A stretch of DNA of 64,000 bases, from NCBI GenBank assembly GCA_963727245.1, contig CAVSFO010000018.1, positions 310,001-374,000 of the forward strand. Direction: 5' to 3'. The notes beneath the pieces are model-generated. The model did no database searches. It saw only the letters and a list, made by a program, of their open reading frames with translations, and was not told the DNA's origin. Position numbers and translations under genes: made by a program. Positions 39,287-49,495 of the stretch are shown here, one piece after another. This stretch comes from JBKQVT01 sp963727245. Its GTDB lineage: Bacteria; Planctomycetota; Planctomycetia; Pirellulales; Thermoguttaceae. The number at the start of each line of letters is the position of its first letter. The first letter of the stretch is position 1.

Positions 39287-40028
39287 CTAGCACTCCCCCT
39301 TGGGGACCGACGGCGTAAACTGCGCGAGATCCTCAATCCCCAACGCCTTTTCCAGTTCGGCCACCTCGCCGACGATCCGCTCGAACCCCCCCTTGCCGAA
39401 GAGCTCGTGCTCGCGGTCTTCGAACTCGTCGCCCATCACGTCGTACTCCTTGACCGTCATGATCTCGTGCAAAGCGGGCAGCAACACGGTGTCCTCGCGG
39501 GCGGCGTGGGGGCGATACATGCGGATAAACAGGTGCAAATCCTGGCGGAGCGGCTGGCCGGCCTTGCCCGTCGGCAGCGGCGTATCTCCCGACCTGCCCA
39601 AGGATGCGATCGGTCAGCCGCCGGCCGGCGTCGTGCTGCTGCTGCAAGACCTTCGTCAGGCTGACCAGCTTGCCGGCCTTCACCAGCCGCGGAAAGACGT
39701 GATCCTCTTCCTGGCGCTCGTGATAATCCTCGATGAACTCGCGGATGAGGTGCGCGGCATGGCTCAAAAGCGGCGACGGCACCGGCTTGCCGTCGCCGAG
39801 GCGCCGATCCACCTCCTCATAGACCAGCAGCAGGCGCCGCAAGACGCCGTGCTCCCGCATCAGGTCTTCGGCGGGCGAAACGTCCTCGCTCATTTTGGCC
39901 GCCGTTTCCTTCCCGCCCTTCTCTGCGGGCCCGTCGGCCCGCAGGCCCGTCGCCACCAGCAGGCTGCCGGCCGCCGCCGAGCCTGTCCAGAAAAACTGTC
40001 GCCGCGTGTAGTTTTCTGCAAAGCCCAT
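39287..40028 (-). CDS. Tat-exported hemerythrin-domain protein, frameshifted
   Basis: The N-terminus is a twin-arginine signal (YTRRQFFWTGSAAAGSLLVA). A helical hemerythrin-like domain follows: EDLMREHGVLRRLLLVYEEV, SHAAHLIREFIEDYHERQEE, then, in a second frame, FIRMYRPHAAREDTVLLPAL and HEIMTVKEYDVMGDEFE. The shift lies near 39590 in the run GACCTGCCC. Hemerythrins bind a di-iron centre and often oxygen or NO; the histidine and glutamate pattern supports iron binding. The frame is otherwise complete to the stop at 39287. Confidence 0.82.
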
Positions 40029-40164
40029 CGCGTTTTCTCCTGTTTTCGAGAATTGGATTCCCCCTAGCAATTTAGTCCGCCTGCGCAATCCGGCAACCCC
40101 GCCCCCGGTATCATGGGCTGCCTGCCGGGCCGCAACATGCTAAAATGGCCGGTTTGCAGAATCC

Positions 40165-40290
40165 GTAACCGTTCACGGCACCGACACTAGCCCGAAGCGC
40201 AAGCGAGGGTCGAATGAGGGCAGACCGCTGTTTAGCGTCCCCTCGCTTGCGCTTCGGGCTAGTGTCGGTGCGGGGGCACGGACGGTTACC
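40165..40290. repeat. CTAGCCCGAAGCGCAAGCG inverted repeat, full copy
   Basis: The left arm (GTAACCGTTCACGGCACCGA, then CACTAGCCCGAAGCGCAAGC) is mirrored by the right arm (GCTTGCGCTTCGGGCTAGTG ... GGACGGTTACC), with a loop of about 35 bp. Another full copy is at 55760-55876 and a half copy at 23427-23478. This copy lies upstream of hemG. Confidence 0.85.
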
Positions 40291-40317
40291 AGCATCCTTC
40301 CCGGGCTATCGGCCGCC

Positions 40318-41754
40318 GTGAGCACCTCGCAGACTACCACCCGACGCATCGCCGTTATCGGCGGCGGAATTGCCGGCCTGGCGGCCGCCCACCGGCTCGT
40401 CGAGCTGCGCCCCAGGGGCAGCTCATGCTGCTGGAAGCCGGGCCGCGGCTGGGCGGCGTGCTCTCGACCCTGCACCGCGACGGCTTCCAAGTCGAGCAGA
40501 GCGCCGATAACTTCATTACCACGATCCCCTGGGGCGTCGAGCTTTGCCGGCGGCTGGGACTCAGCGATCAACTCCTCCAGACCAACCCGGCCTGCCGGCG
40601 GACCTTCGTCGTCCGCGGCGGCCGCCTCTATCGCCTGCCCGACGGCTTCCTCATGATGGCCCCGACGCAGCTGGTGGCCGCTGGCCGTCACGCCGATCCT
40701 CAGTCCGCTGGGCAAGCTGCGGGCGGCCTGCGAATACTTCATTCCGCCGCAGACCGACGAGGCGGACGAGAGCATGGCCGCCTTCGTCCGCCGCCGGCTG
40801 GGACGCGAAGCCTTCGATCGCCTGGTCGAGCCGCTGGTGGGCGCGGTCTACGCCGCCGACATGGAAAAGCTCAGCGTCGAGGCCACGCTCCCGCGCTTCC
40901 GCGACATGGAGCGGCAGCACGGCAGCTTGATCCGGGCGATGCGGCGGCAGCGGAACGAGCGCCAGCAGGCCCCCAGCGAAAGCGGGGCCCGCTACAGCAT
41001 GTTCGTCACGCTCCGCGACGGGCTCAGCAGCCTGGTCGATGCCCTGGCCGCCCGCTTGCCCGCCGGCGCCGTCTCGCTCCGCTCCCCGGTCGAGCGGATC
41101 GAGCGACAGGGTGACGCTTGGCGAGTTTCGACGCCCGGATCGCCCCCGGGCGCGACGGCCCAGTTCGACGGCCTGATCCTGGCCGCCCCTTCCCACGTGG
41201 TCGCCCGCTTGCTCGGGCCGGTCGAGGAAACCCTCGCCCGCGACCTGGGCCGGATCGAGCACTCGGGCACGGCGATTGTCTCGCTGGGCTTCCAGCGACG
41301 GCAGATCGCCCATCCCCTGGACGGCATGGGCGCCGTTGTGCCGGCCCTGGAAAACAGCCCGATCCTGGCATGCAGCTTCAGCAGCCAAAAGTACCCGCAC
41401 CGCGCCCCGGAAGGAAAGGTCCTATTGCGAGTCTTCGTGGGCGGGGCGCGGCGGCCGGAACTGGCGGAAATGCCCGACGAGGAACTCCGGCCGCTGGTGA
41501 TCCGGCACACGGCGGCACTCCTGGGGATTGCCGGCGAGCCGATCTTCTGCGACATAGCCCACTGGCCGCGGACCATGCCGCAGTATCACGTCGGCCACAA
41601 GACGTTGGTGGCCGGGATCGAGGCCCGCGCCGCCGCCCTGCCCCACCTCCAGCTTGCCGGCAACGCCTATCACGGCGTCGGCCTCCCCGACTGCATCCAC
41701 ACGGGCGAACTGGCGGCCGAACGGCTGTTGGCCAGCTTCGCCACCGGGAAATAG
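40318..41754 (+). CDS. hemG: Protoporphyrinogen oxidase, two frameshifts
   Basis: An FAD-dependent oxidase of heme synthesis. The FAD-binding start RIAVIGGGIAGLAAAHRL is in one frame, LEAGPRLGGVLSTLHRDGFQ in a second, and SMAAFVRRRLGREAFDRLVE to the C-terminal ACSFSSQKYPHRAPEGKVLL and GNAYHGVGLPDCIHTGE in a third. The breaks are near 40415 (one C short in CGCCCCAGG) and near 40680 (one extra G in CTGGTGG). All family blocks are present, so the gene is probably intact in the cell. Confidence 0.85.
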
Positions 41755-42212
41755 GGTCCGACGGCCCAGCGGGTGGCCTCGATAGCTCCGCTATCGAGGC
41801 GGCGTAGCCGCAAGAGGCTCTTCAATACGCCACGCAAGCCTCCTGTGCCTTCGGCACCCGGATAGCAAAGCTATCCGGGCCACCCGCGGTCTTGCGGTGC
41901 CGTCCCGCGGGCGACATTTGCGTCCGCCGCTTGCATCCGGTGCCCAAAATCCAGGCATTCCGCGTCACTTTTGTCCGACAGACGCCCCCGGTATGCCCAA
42001 AATCGTCTTGTCCCGGCCAGCCGGAATGCTTACCCTTAATAGCGCTCCTGACGGCCTTTGCAGCCGACCGCCGAGGCGATCCGGCCACCGCCGGCCCGTT
42101 TTACAACCGTTGGGCCCGGCGGCCTTGGCACGTCGGTTGCACCAGCCCCGCACACGGGGCTACCGTCGGCACGCCGATCGATCCGCCGCCCCTCCCCTGA
42201 AGGACACTCGAC
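41755..42212. repeat. Spacer with CGATAG(C/A) hairpin repeats
   Basis: At 41770-41890 are paired hairpins: TCGATAGCTCCGCTATCGAG, and GGATAGCAAAGCTATCC within GGTGGCC/GGCCACC outer arms. A related TAGCTTCGCTA element lies near 43650, after amt. The rest, up to amt, shows no gene. Confidence 0.65.
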
Positions 42213-43596
42213 ATGACCACCCAAGCAGCCTGGGTGTTAGTGGCCGGCTTCCTGGTAATGTTCATGCACCTGGGCTTCGCCCTGGTCGAGACCGGGTTGT
42301 GCCGGGCCAAGAACGCCGCCCATACCATGAGCATGAACCTCATGGTCTACGCCTTGGCCTGCCTGGCGTTCTGGGTCTTCGGCTTCGCCCTGGGCTGGGG
42401 CAACTGGAGCCGCGGCCCCGCCCCCGCCATCGCCATCGCCGCGCTGGGCGACGGCGCCGCAGACGCTCGACGCCGGCCTGGGCCTGGGCGCCGCAGCCCC
42501 CACGGCCCACGATCAAAGCCCCGGCGGCTACCGCTACGGCCTGCTGGGCTGCAAGGGCTTCTGCCTCTTCGGCGTGGAGCAGAGCGGCGTCCTGACGCTC
42601 TTCTTCTTCATGGCCGTCGTCATGAGCGTCTCGGCGGCAATCCCCACCGGCGCCCTGACCGAACGCTGGGCGTGGCGGAACTTCTGCCTCTACGGCCTCT
42701 GGTTCGTGCTGCCCTATTGCGTCTATGCCAATTGGGTCTGGGGCGGCGGCTGGCTGGCCCAAATGGGCCTCAACTGGCACTTGGGCCACGGCGCGGTCGA
42801 TTTCGCCGGCTCGGGCGTGGTCCACGCCTTCGGCGGCATCGTCGCCTGTGCCGGCGCCGTCGTCCTGGGCCCTCGGCTGGGCAAGTACCAGCGGGGCCGC
42901 CCGCAACCGCTGCCCGGCCACAACGTCTCGATGGTCGTCGCCGGCACGCTGGTTTTGGCCCTGGGCTGGTTCGGGCTGAACGCCGGCTTCACCTTCGCCG
43001 CCGCCGACGTGCCGGTCAGCCTGGTCGTGGTCAATAGCGTGCTGGCCAGCGCCGCCGGGGCCGTGGCCGCCATGCTCACCCTCCGTTTCAAACGCATGAA
43101 ACCCGACCCGACCATGATGTGCAACGGCCTGCTGGCCGGACTGGTGGCCATCGGCGGCTCCTGCGGCTTGGTCGATAGCCGCGTGGCCGCCCTGATCGGG
43201 GCCGTGGCCGGCGTGCTGGTCGTGCTCAGCGTGCTCTTCTGGGAGAAGCGTGGCATCGACGACCCGGTCGGGGCCATTTCCATCCACGGCGTGGGCGGCA
43301 TCTGGGGCCTGCTGGCCGTGGGCCTGTTGGCCAACGGCCGCTATGGCGTGGGCTGCAACGGCGTCGCCGGCGGCGTCCGCGGCCTGTTCTCGGGCGATCC
43401 CGGCCAACTGGCGGCCCAACTGATCGACATCGCCGTCGTCCTGCTCTTCGGCTTTGCCTTCGCCTACGCGGCCTTCAAGCTCAGCAACCGCTTGGCCCCG
43501 CTGCGTGTCAGCCGCGACAACGAGTTGGAGGGCCTCGACGGCCCGGAGATGGGCGCGTTGGGCTATCCCGACTTCACGGTCACGAACCGGTTCTGA
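42213..43596 (+). CDS. amt: Ammonium transporter, frameshifted
   Basis: An Amt/Rh-family ammonium channel. The N-terminal membrane part (LVMFMHLGFALVETGLCRAK) and the later core (ERWAWRNFCLYGLWFVLPYC, DFAGSGVVHAFGGIVACAGA, DDPVGAISIHGVGGIWGLLA) are all present but in two frames; the change is near 42455-42465. About 11 membrane segments in total. The FAGSGVVH and ISIHGVGG blocks hold the pore histidines. No glnK is adjacent. Confidence 0.88.
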
Positions 43597-43998
43597 CGAA
43601 AGGCGGAAGGCGGAGGGCGGAGGGCGGAAGGCACACGGGGGTGGCCGCGATAGCTTCGCTATCGGGGTGCCGAAGGCACAGGAGGAGTTCGCGGCGAATT
43701 GAGGCCGTGGCTGGCTCCGCCCTCCGCCTTTGTTTCCGCCTTTCCTTCCCCCCTCCGCCCTCCGCCCTCCGCCTTGCCCCAGTCCCTGCCTGGTTCCCGT
43801 GTCCTGCTGGAAACTGAACACTGAAAACTGAAAACGGCCTTCGGCCCGCCGAAAACTGAAAACTCCCCGTCCGGGTGTCTTGCTTTTTTCTGCCGTGGGA
43901 GTAGGCTGGCGGTTATCGAGCGTCGCGGCGTCCAGTGGGTCGAGGGACATGGCGGCTTTGTTCCCACGAGGAGAAACTTTTCCGGAGGTTCCACTCCC
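43597..43998. repeat. Spacer rich in GGCGGAAGG-type repeats
   Basis: About 400 bp of purine-rich GGCGGAAGGCGGAGGGCGG direct repeats, their pyrimidine-rich complements near 43720-43780, a TAGCTTCGCTA hairpin near 43650, and AAACTGAAAACTG direct repeats near 43810-43860. No gene is seen. It marks the left edge of a less GC-rich island. Confidence 0.6.
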
Positions 43999-45624
43999 AT
44001 GCAGACAAAAAGGGGCCGAGAGACCGAGCGGCGTTTGAGGGACCTATTGGCCCTTGACCACAGCCTGAACGGGGGTATCTTGTTCGGCCTCGATGGATGC
44101 CTTATTGAGATTCAGGCCCGAGCAATGAGCGTGCTGAGGGGGCCAACGCCATGGACCGATGCCACTGACGTGTCCGGCATGGCCGGTATCGCTGTGAAGG
44201 AGGCGACCACAAGGATCGCCGGTGCTTTCGCGAAGCTGCGCCTTCCTGAACCGGAAGTGACCATCCAAATCAATCTGACACCGGCGAGCACCGTCAAGGA
44301 AGGCTCGTGGCTGGATTTGCCGCTGGCAGTCATTATGCTTCAAACCGCGGGCGTCCTGCCCCAGTTGCCCGAACACCTTCAGGGCGACTTCATTCTGATG
44401 GGGGAGATCGGGCTACACGCTGACCTGCGGCGGGTTCCTGGCGCCCTCTCGATCGCCTACCTCGCCAAGCCCGGCCAAACGCTGATTGTGCCTACTGGGA
44501 ACGAGAAAGAGTGTGCCTTGATAACGGCAAGGCCGGGATTCAAGGACTGCCGTGTCTGTCCAGTTTCGACGCTGGACGAGGTTGTCGATTTCTTTGCTGG
44601 GAAACGGAAACTGGAAAACGCTCTCAGCCATCGGATTGATTTTGAGTCGGCCATTCCGACAGCGGTGGATTTCGGAAAGATTCACGGCCAGGAGAAGGCA
44701 AAGGAGGCGGCAATCGTCGCCGCCGCCGGGGGACACAATCTTCTGCTGATTGGTCCTCCCGGGGAAGGCAAGTCGATGCTGGCAAGCGCGATGGTCGGCG
44801 TCTTGCCCCACCTGTCCCGTGAGGAGCAGGTCGAACTGACCAAGATATACTCCGCCCACGGTGAATTGATGCACGACGGGCAGGCGGTGACCCGCCGCCC
44901 ATTCCGCGCGGTGCACCACACCGTCTCAAAGGAGGCGCTGGTGGGCGGCGGCGCAAGGATACCACGTCCTGGGGAGATATCCCTGGCTCACTACGGAATC
45001 CTGTTCCTCGACGAAATCCCCCAGTTCAGCCGGTCCACCCTGGAGGCACTGCGCGAGCCATTGGAAAACGGTGAAATCTCGATTTCGCGGGTGGGGGGAA
45101 CATTCACGTACCCGTGCCGCTTCACCCTGGTGGCGGCGATGAATCCATGCCCTTGCGGCTACAACGGAACCGAGCGATGTACATGCAAGGAACACGCCGT
45201 CGTCGCCTATCAACAAAAACTTAGCGGCCCCTTGCTGGATCGGATCGACATGCAGGTCGAGTTACAACACCTTTCGATTGATGAGCAGTTCGCCGAAACT
45301 CATAGCGGCGAATCGCCGCGTATTCGGGCCAGCGTCGAGGCCGCCCGGGAGCGCCAGCGAAAACGTTTCGACGGGACCCGCATTCCGCACAACGCTGCAA
45401 TACCGGGCGGGGAGGTGCGTGAGTATTGCAGATTTTCCCAGCCGGCCCTAGACACGTATAAGGAAATGGTCGATAAGAACTCCCTTTCAACACGGTCGGT
45501 GGATCGTCTAGCAAAGGTGGCAAGAACGATTGCTGACCTGGCCGGAAAAGACGACGTCGAACCAGAACACGTGACAAAGGCAGCCAGTTTTGTGGTCGGC
45601 GGCGTTCTCAGAGTAAACGCCTGA
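43999..45624 (+). CDS. comM: Divergent ComM/YifB-like AAA+ ATPase
   Basis: A 541-residue Mg-chelatase-related ATPase. The N-terminal ChlI/Lon-like domain has INLTPASTVKEGSWLDLPLA and GEIGLHADLRRVPGAL. The AAA+ core has Walker A LLLIGPPGEGKSMLAS near 252, Walker B ILFLDEIPQFSR near 334, and the cysteine-rich MNPCPCGYNGTERCTC. The C-terminal helical domain is present. ComM helps process DNA during transformation by branch migration. This copy has an unusual N-terminus (30 extra residues and no LLGID-type start), lower GC, and sits beside a nuclease and a methyltransferase, so a defence-related paralogue is possible. Confidence 0.82.
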   Translation: MQTKRGRETERRLRDLLALDHSLNGGILFGLDGCLIEIQARAMSVLRGPTPWTDATDVSGMAGIAVKEATTRIAGAFAKLRLPEPEVTIQINLTPASTVKEGSWLDLPLAVIMLQTAGVLPQLPEHLQGDFILMGEIGLHADLRRVPGALSIAYLAKPGQTLIVPTGNEKECALITARPGFKDCRVCPVSTLDEVVDFFAGKRKLENALSHRIDFESAIPTAVDFGKIHGQEKAKEAAIVAAAGGHNLLLIGPPGEGKSMLASAMVGVLPHLSREEQVELTKIYSAHGELMHDGQAVTRRPFRAVHHTVSKEALVGGGARIPRPGEISLAHYGILFLDEIPQFSRSTLEALREPLENGEISISRVGGTFTYPCRFTLVAAMNPCPCGYNGTERCTCKEHAVVAYQQKLSGPLLDRIDMQVELQHLSIDEQFAETHSGESPRIRASVEAARERQRKRFDGTRIPHNAAIPGGEVREYCRFSQPALDTYKEMVDKNSLSTRSVDRLAKVARTIADLAGKDDVEPEHVTKAASFVVGGVLRVNA

Positions 45625-45853
45625 ACCAGAAAAATGGTCGAGAGGCCGGGGCAGCCCTCGAGGGGAGCCAAGCGATCCGGAAATCCAATCTGAGGGCGAA
45701 AGCGACATTCTCCCTCTTGCAACCCAGCGAGGCTGCAGGATCACAATTTACGACTACCAGCGACAAAGTGGAACGTCCCCTTTCGCCCCCTAACCCCGGC
45801 ACGGCCCCGGATTCCCATTGAAGAAAGTGAAAAAGAGGAAGGCAAGGCGGAGA

Positions 45854-46996
45854 ATGTCATACCCATCGGTTGACCAGTTACAGAAGATCCTCACTGAGGA
45901 GGTGTTTCACTACGCCAGAGACTCCAAGAAGGCCGCCGGGCGAGCGCTCGGCACATTGGTCGAGATCATAACGTTCTACGCTCTCAAGTCCTGGGGACTT
46001 GAGAGAAACGTCGCCATCGAGAGACCGCTGCCGGAGTTTGGGAACGACGACATCACGCACAATGTCGAGTATAGCCTTCATTCGTCAACCCCTCTCGCGA
46101 CGGCGGAGTTCAGCCGGGACGATCTTCCAATCACCGCAAAGAAGATCGCCAAGGCTCCGGAGATTGCGAAGGTTGGAATCTCTGCGGGCTCGACGAGGTC
46201 GCACGCGCTGCTGAGCAAGGACTTGATCCTGCGAAACTCATGCACGATCTGCAACTGTGGTGAAACCTTCATAAACGCGTACCTTGACCAGCTTGGGAAA
46301 AGCGTAGGCCAGTACTCTGTTGTCTCGCTCCGGCAGCGCCCGTTCGCCATTTTTGAGTGCAAGCGGGTCGGGGTTGAGGAGGGTATGCGGAAAGGGCCGC
46401 AGACAATCGAGAAGGCCAAGCAGGGAGCCTACGTTGCCCGGACAGTGTCGGCGTTGCAGAAGATCAGGCTCACCGATGGCAGCATGGGCGGACTCATTCA
46501 GAAACGTGACGGATCGTTCCGGCACGGTGATTACCACAAGCTGATGGCCGAGATTATTGGCTCTAACGACCCAGAACTTCTTTCGCACTTCATCCTGGCC
46601 GTTGGAGTCGTCAGCAATCATGGCAACTGGTTCACCTCGGAAAATCACAATAAGGAACTGAAGGTTCTGGCCCAGTCCTACGACTGGCTTCTGTTCCTGA
46701 CCGATGCGGGCATCGCCCAGTTCATCGACGAGTTGTTGTTCCATCCCGCAAAAGAGTTGGCTGCGGCCCGAACGGCGTTCCTGGCAAGCTACACGGGCGA
46801 GAAAGGCGTCAATCGGTTCACGAAGGTTAAGATTGCCCTTTCGGCTGACGCCGCCCTCCAATCTTATTTCAGGTCCCACATGAAGGTAGTTGAAGGCTGG
46901 TTCAACATCATCGCCCCGGCAGGGAAACGGCTTGCTGTTCTCAAGGATGAACTGGACACGTTGAAGACAAAGCGGTGGCAGGAGGCACATTCATGA
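45854..46996 (+). CDS. Probable restriction endonuclease, unrecognised family
   Basis: A 380-residue protein I do not recognise. It is called a nuclease because it lies directly upstream of and overlaps a DNA methyltransferase gene, and because it has an E-X-K core (FAIFECKRVG, Glu168 and Lys170) with acidic residues before it (EFGNDDITHN). Between them is a small cysteine cluster (CTICNC, residues 130-135) that could hold a structural metal. ATG 45854 is chosen; an in-frame TTG at 45818 adds a very basic tail. The nuclease class is inferred. Confidence 0.6.
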   Translation: MSYPSVDQLQKILTEEVFHYARDSKKAAGRALGTLVEIITFYALKSWGLERNVAIERPLPEFGNDDITHNVEYSLHSSTPLATAEFSRDDLPITAKKIAKAPEIAKVGISAGSTRSHALLSKDLILRNSCTICNCGETFINAYLDQLGKSVGQYSVVSLRQRPFAIFECKRVGVEEGMRKGPQTIEKAKQGAYVARTVSALQKIRLTDGSMGGLIQKRDGSFRHGDYHKLMAEIIGSNDPELLSHFILAVGVVSNHGNWFTSENHNKELKVLAQSYDWLLFLTDAGIAQFIDELLFHPAKELAAARTAFLASYTGEKGVNRFTKVKIALSADAALQSYFRSHMKVVEGWFNIIAPAGKRLAVLKDELDTLKTKRWQEAHS

Positions 46997-47619
46997 CGGC
47001 TGGAAGGACGGTCAATTCTCAGAGCCTCGACTGGTGTACTCCTCCAAAATACGTTGACGCAGTTCGGAGGGTGTTTGGCGGTAAGATATCTCTGGACCCA
47101 TGCTCGAATGAGTGGTCCATCGTCCACGCTGAAACAGAATACCGCCTGCCGGAAAAGGACGGGCTCAAGGAATCATGGAATTATCCAACAATCTATGTGA
47201 ATCCACCTTACGGCTCTGATAAGAAGAGTGGAACGACAATAAAGCATTGGCTCTTTAAGTGCGCCCACGCCCATCAGAACTACGGGTCGGCTGTTCTCGC
47301 CCTGGTGCCTGTGGCGACGAACACAGGCCATTGGAAAGAATATGTTTGGGGACGGGCGACTGCTGCATGTTTCTTGTACGATACGAGATTGCGGTTTCTA
47401 GTTGATGGTAAGGACGGAGGTAAGGGTGCGCCGATGTCTTGCGCCATGATCTATTGGAACAAGGACATCGATTCATTCCGCGATGTTTTCATCGATTATG
47501 GTGCAGTTGTCGATTTGAGGTCGTTACAGGGAAAAGTGATCGGCGACGGGAGGAAACTACGCCAGCCAAGGTTGTTCGATAATTCCGAATTCACGACGCC
47601 GCGGGGACGCATTGACTAA
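46993..47619 (+). CDS. Dam-like (phage type) DNA N6-adenine methyltransferase
   Basis: A 208-residue protein of the phage Dam family. DWCTPPKYVDAVRRVFGG and ISLDPCSN form the start of the domain, and YVNPPYG (residues 69-74) is the NPPY catalytic motif for adenine methylation. The start overlaps the upstream stop codon (ATGA), so the two genes are translationally coupled, which strongly suggests a restriction-modification pair. The GC content is low relative to the genome. A separate SAM-binding FxGxG motif is not obvious, as is usual for this compact family. Confidence 0.8.
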   Translation: MTAGRTVNSQSLDWCTPPKYVDAVRRVFGGKISLDPCSNEWSIVHAETEYRLPEKDGLKESWNYPTIYVNPPYGSDKKSGTTIKHWLFKCAHAHQNYGSAVLALVPVATNTGHWKEYVWGRATAACFLYDTRLRFLVDGKDGGKGAPMSCAMIYWNKDIDSFRDVFIDYGAVVDLRSLQGKVIGDGRKLRQPRLFDNSEFTTPRGRID

Positions 47620-48002
47620 GGGAGCCGAAAAAGTGGTCGGGAGTTTCCTTCGCTGACGAGCCGGCTTTACACACCCGGGCCCGCTGGCCGGCGTCAACCC
47701 CTTTGCCCTGGGGCCAATGATTCGGTGGGAGATTCGTTGGGCCGTTCACGGCCGGCGCGCGACGATTACCGCCCCCAGGGCGCTGCCCTGGGCTTGATAA
47801 ATTCCTGCCCCGTTGGGGCGGCCGGGCCGACCAGGTTGGAACAAAACCCGGAACCGTAACCGCCGGAAGATCGGGAGATGGAACCGCAGATGAACGCCGG
47901 TGGACGCGGACGGTTCATTACATTCTTATCCGCGTGTACTTGCGTCAATCCGCGGCCTCTGCCCCCATCGTGCACACGATTACGTGAAAGGAGCCCGGAG
48001 CG
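47620..48002. other. Intergenic region, right edge of the island
   Basis: About 380 bp with no gene. It contains short mirrored CCCCAGGGCGCTGCCCTGGG near 47770. GAAAGGAG at 47989-47996 is the ribosome-binding site of the next gene. Confidence 0.5.
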
Positions 48003-48437
48003 ATGGTCAAGCACTTCGACCATGTGACCTTTGTGGTACGAGACGTAGCAGCGGCCAAGCAGTTCTTCGGCCTGCTGGGGTTCAAGGAAGACAAAGCGGC
48101 CGTCATCTCGGGCCCACGGTTCGCCCGGTACATGGGGGTCGAGGGCATCGAGGCCGAACACGTCACGCTCGTGCTGGCCGGGGCCCTGCCGTGCGCGGAA
48201 GTGCAGTTGCTCAGATATCTGCACCCCGAGGCGATCCCCGATCCGCAGATCCGCAACCTGGCGAAACTGGGCTTCAATCACGTCTGCTTCACCGTCGACG
48301 ACCTCGACGCCGAGGTGGCACGACTCCAGGCCGCCGGCGTCAAGCTCCGCAGCGACGTGCTGGACTTCCATAACCGAAAACTCGCTTTTCTTTGCGGCCC
48401 GGAGGGCGTCACCGTGGAACTGGCAGAGTGGAAATAA
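48003..48437 (+). CDS. VOC-family protein (glyoxalase/dioxygenase superfamily)
   Basis: A 144-residue protein with two beta-alpha-beta modules. Metal-ligand positions are suggested by MVKHFDHVTFVVRDVAAAKQ (His) and FNHVCFTVDDLDAEVARL (His), with Glu near the end (VTVELAEW). Enzymes of this fold include methylmalonyl-CoA epimerase and glyoxalase I; the reaction cannot be assigned. A good GAAAGGAG precedes the ATG. Confidence 0.82.
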   Translation: MVKHFDHVTFVVRDVAAAKQFFGLLGFKEDKAAVISGPRFARYMGVEGIEAEHVTLVLAGALPCAEVQLLRYLHPEAIPDPQIRNLAKLGFNHVCFTVDDLDAEVARLQAAGVKLRSDVLDFHNRKLAFLCGPEGVTVELAEWK

Positions 48438-48478
48438 TAAGGATGAAGGATGAAGGATGAAGGAAGGCATGACGTACG

Positions 48479-48522
48479 CCGCACACGCCGTGTGCGGTGA
48501 GGGCGTCACACGGCGTGTGACG
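48479..48522. repeat. Two adjacent perfect hairpins
   Basis: CCGCACAC-GCC-GTGTGCGG at 48479-48497 and CGTCACAC-GGC-GTGTGACG at 48504-48522. Both have 8-bp stems with 3-base loops. GGATGAAGG heptamers precede them at 48440-48465. Together they look like a small REP-type cluster between the VOC and bacterioferritin genes. Confidence 0.7.
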
Positions 48523-48686
48523 GATACGGGGGCGGACGACAGGGGGACGGCGGATGTTCGGCGGCAAAATCGGGGGGCCGATTGGACTTCCGCCCGGGTC
48601 ATGTCTAATATTTGCTAGATGTTGCCGCTCGGAACGTGTCCAAGCGGCCTTCAAACGGGAAATCCAGGTTGCGAAAGGAGTGGAGC

Positions 48687-49157
48687 ATGAAGGGTGACGA
48701 ACGGGTGGTTAAAAAGCTCGACGAGTTGTTGTGCGACGAGTTGACGGCCATTAACCAGTACATGGTCCATTCCGAGATGTGCGCCAACTGGGGCTACGAC
48801 CGGCTGCATCATGCCGTGGAGACGCGCGCCAAGCAAGAGATGCACCATGCCGAGGAGTTGATCGCCCGGATCATCTTCCTGGACGGGACCCCGACGGTCA
48901 GCCGGCTGAACCCGATCCACATCGGCGCGGACGTGCCGAAGCAGCTTCAAGCGGACAAGGAAGCGGAGTTGCGCACCAACGGCATGTACAACGAAGCCAT
49001 TTGCCTTGCGGACGAAGCCAAGGACGCCGCCACGCGCGAACTGCTCGAAGCGATCGTGAAGGAGGAAGACGGGCACGTCGACTGGCTCGAAGAGCAATTG
49101 GACCAGGTCGCGCAACTGGGGGCGCCGCTGTATCTATCGACGCAGACCCGCGAGTAG
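48687..49157 (+). CDS. bfr: Bacterioferritin
   Basis: A 156-residue iron-storage ferritin, four-helix bundle. Ferroxidase residues are in place: Glu in CDELTAINQYMVHSEM, the E-M-H-H-A-E block in RAKQEMHHAEELIARIIFLD, and Glu/His in VKEEDGHVDWLEEQL. The methionine before HHAEE is the usual heme ligand position. AAAGGAG at 48674-48680 is the ribosome-binding site. Confidence 0.93.
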   Translation: MKGDERVVKKLDELLCDELTAINQYMVHSEMCANWGYDRLHHAVETRAKQEMHHAEELIARIIFLDGTPTVSRLNPIHIGADVPKQLQADKEAELRTNGMYNEAICLADEAKDAATRELLEAIVKEEDGHVDWLEEQLDQVAQLGAPLYLSTQTRE

Positions 49158-49495
49158 GTCCGACGCAGGGCGGAAGGCGGAAGGCGGAAGGAAGGGATTT
49201 AGGGATTTAGGGCCGGGGGCCAGGGAGGAGGCGCCCTCACCCCCGGCCCCTCTCCCGGAGGGAGAGGGGAGATGTTTCCTTCCGCCCTCCGCCCTTCGGC
49301 CGCGGATGCGCGTCCGGGCGGGCCAGCGAAAGCCGCGTCGCGGTGCGGCAGGGTTATCCGGTGGCTAACGCCACCGGCTCGTGTTTCTTGTTCTTCCGTC
49401 CGCCTTATCTTTGGCCTACGCTTGTTAGGGCCCGGAACAGGTTACCGCCAGGATCCCGGTCTTGCGCTGGGCCGCCCGAACGTCGAGGACACAAA
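49158..49495. repeat. Repeat-filled spacer
   Basis: Contains GGCGGAAGGCGGAAGG runs, a CCCTCTCCCGGAGGGAGAGG hairpin near 49250 and a TCCGGTGGCTAACGCCACCGG element near 49357. No gene is seen. Confidence 0.6.

Noticed and set aside
42340..43950. Open frame of 536 codons on the minus strand
   Set aside because: Antisense to amt and running into repeats; no family features.
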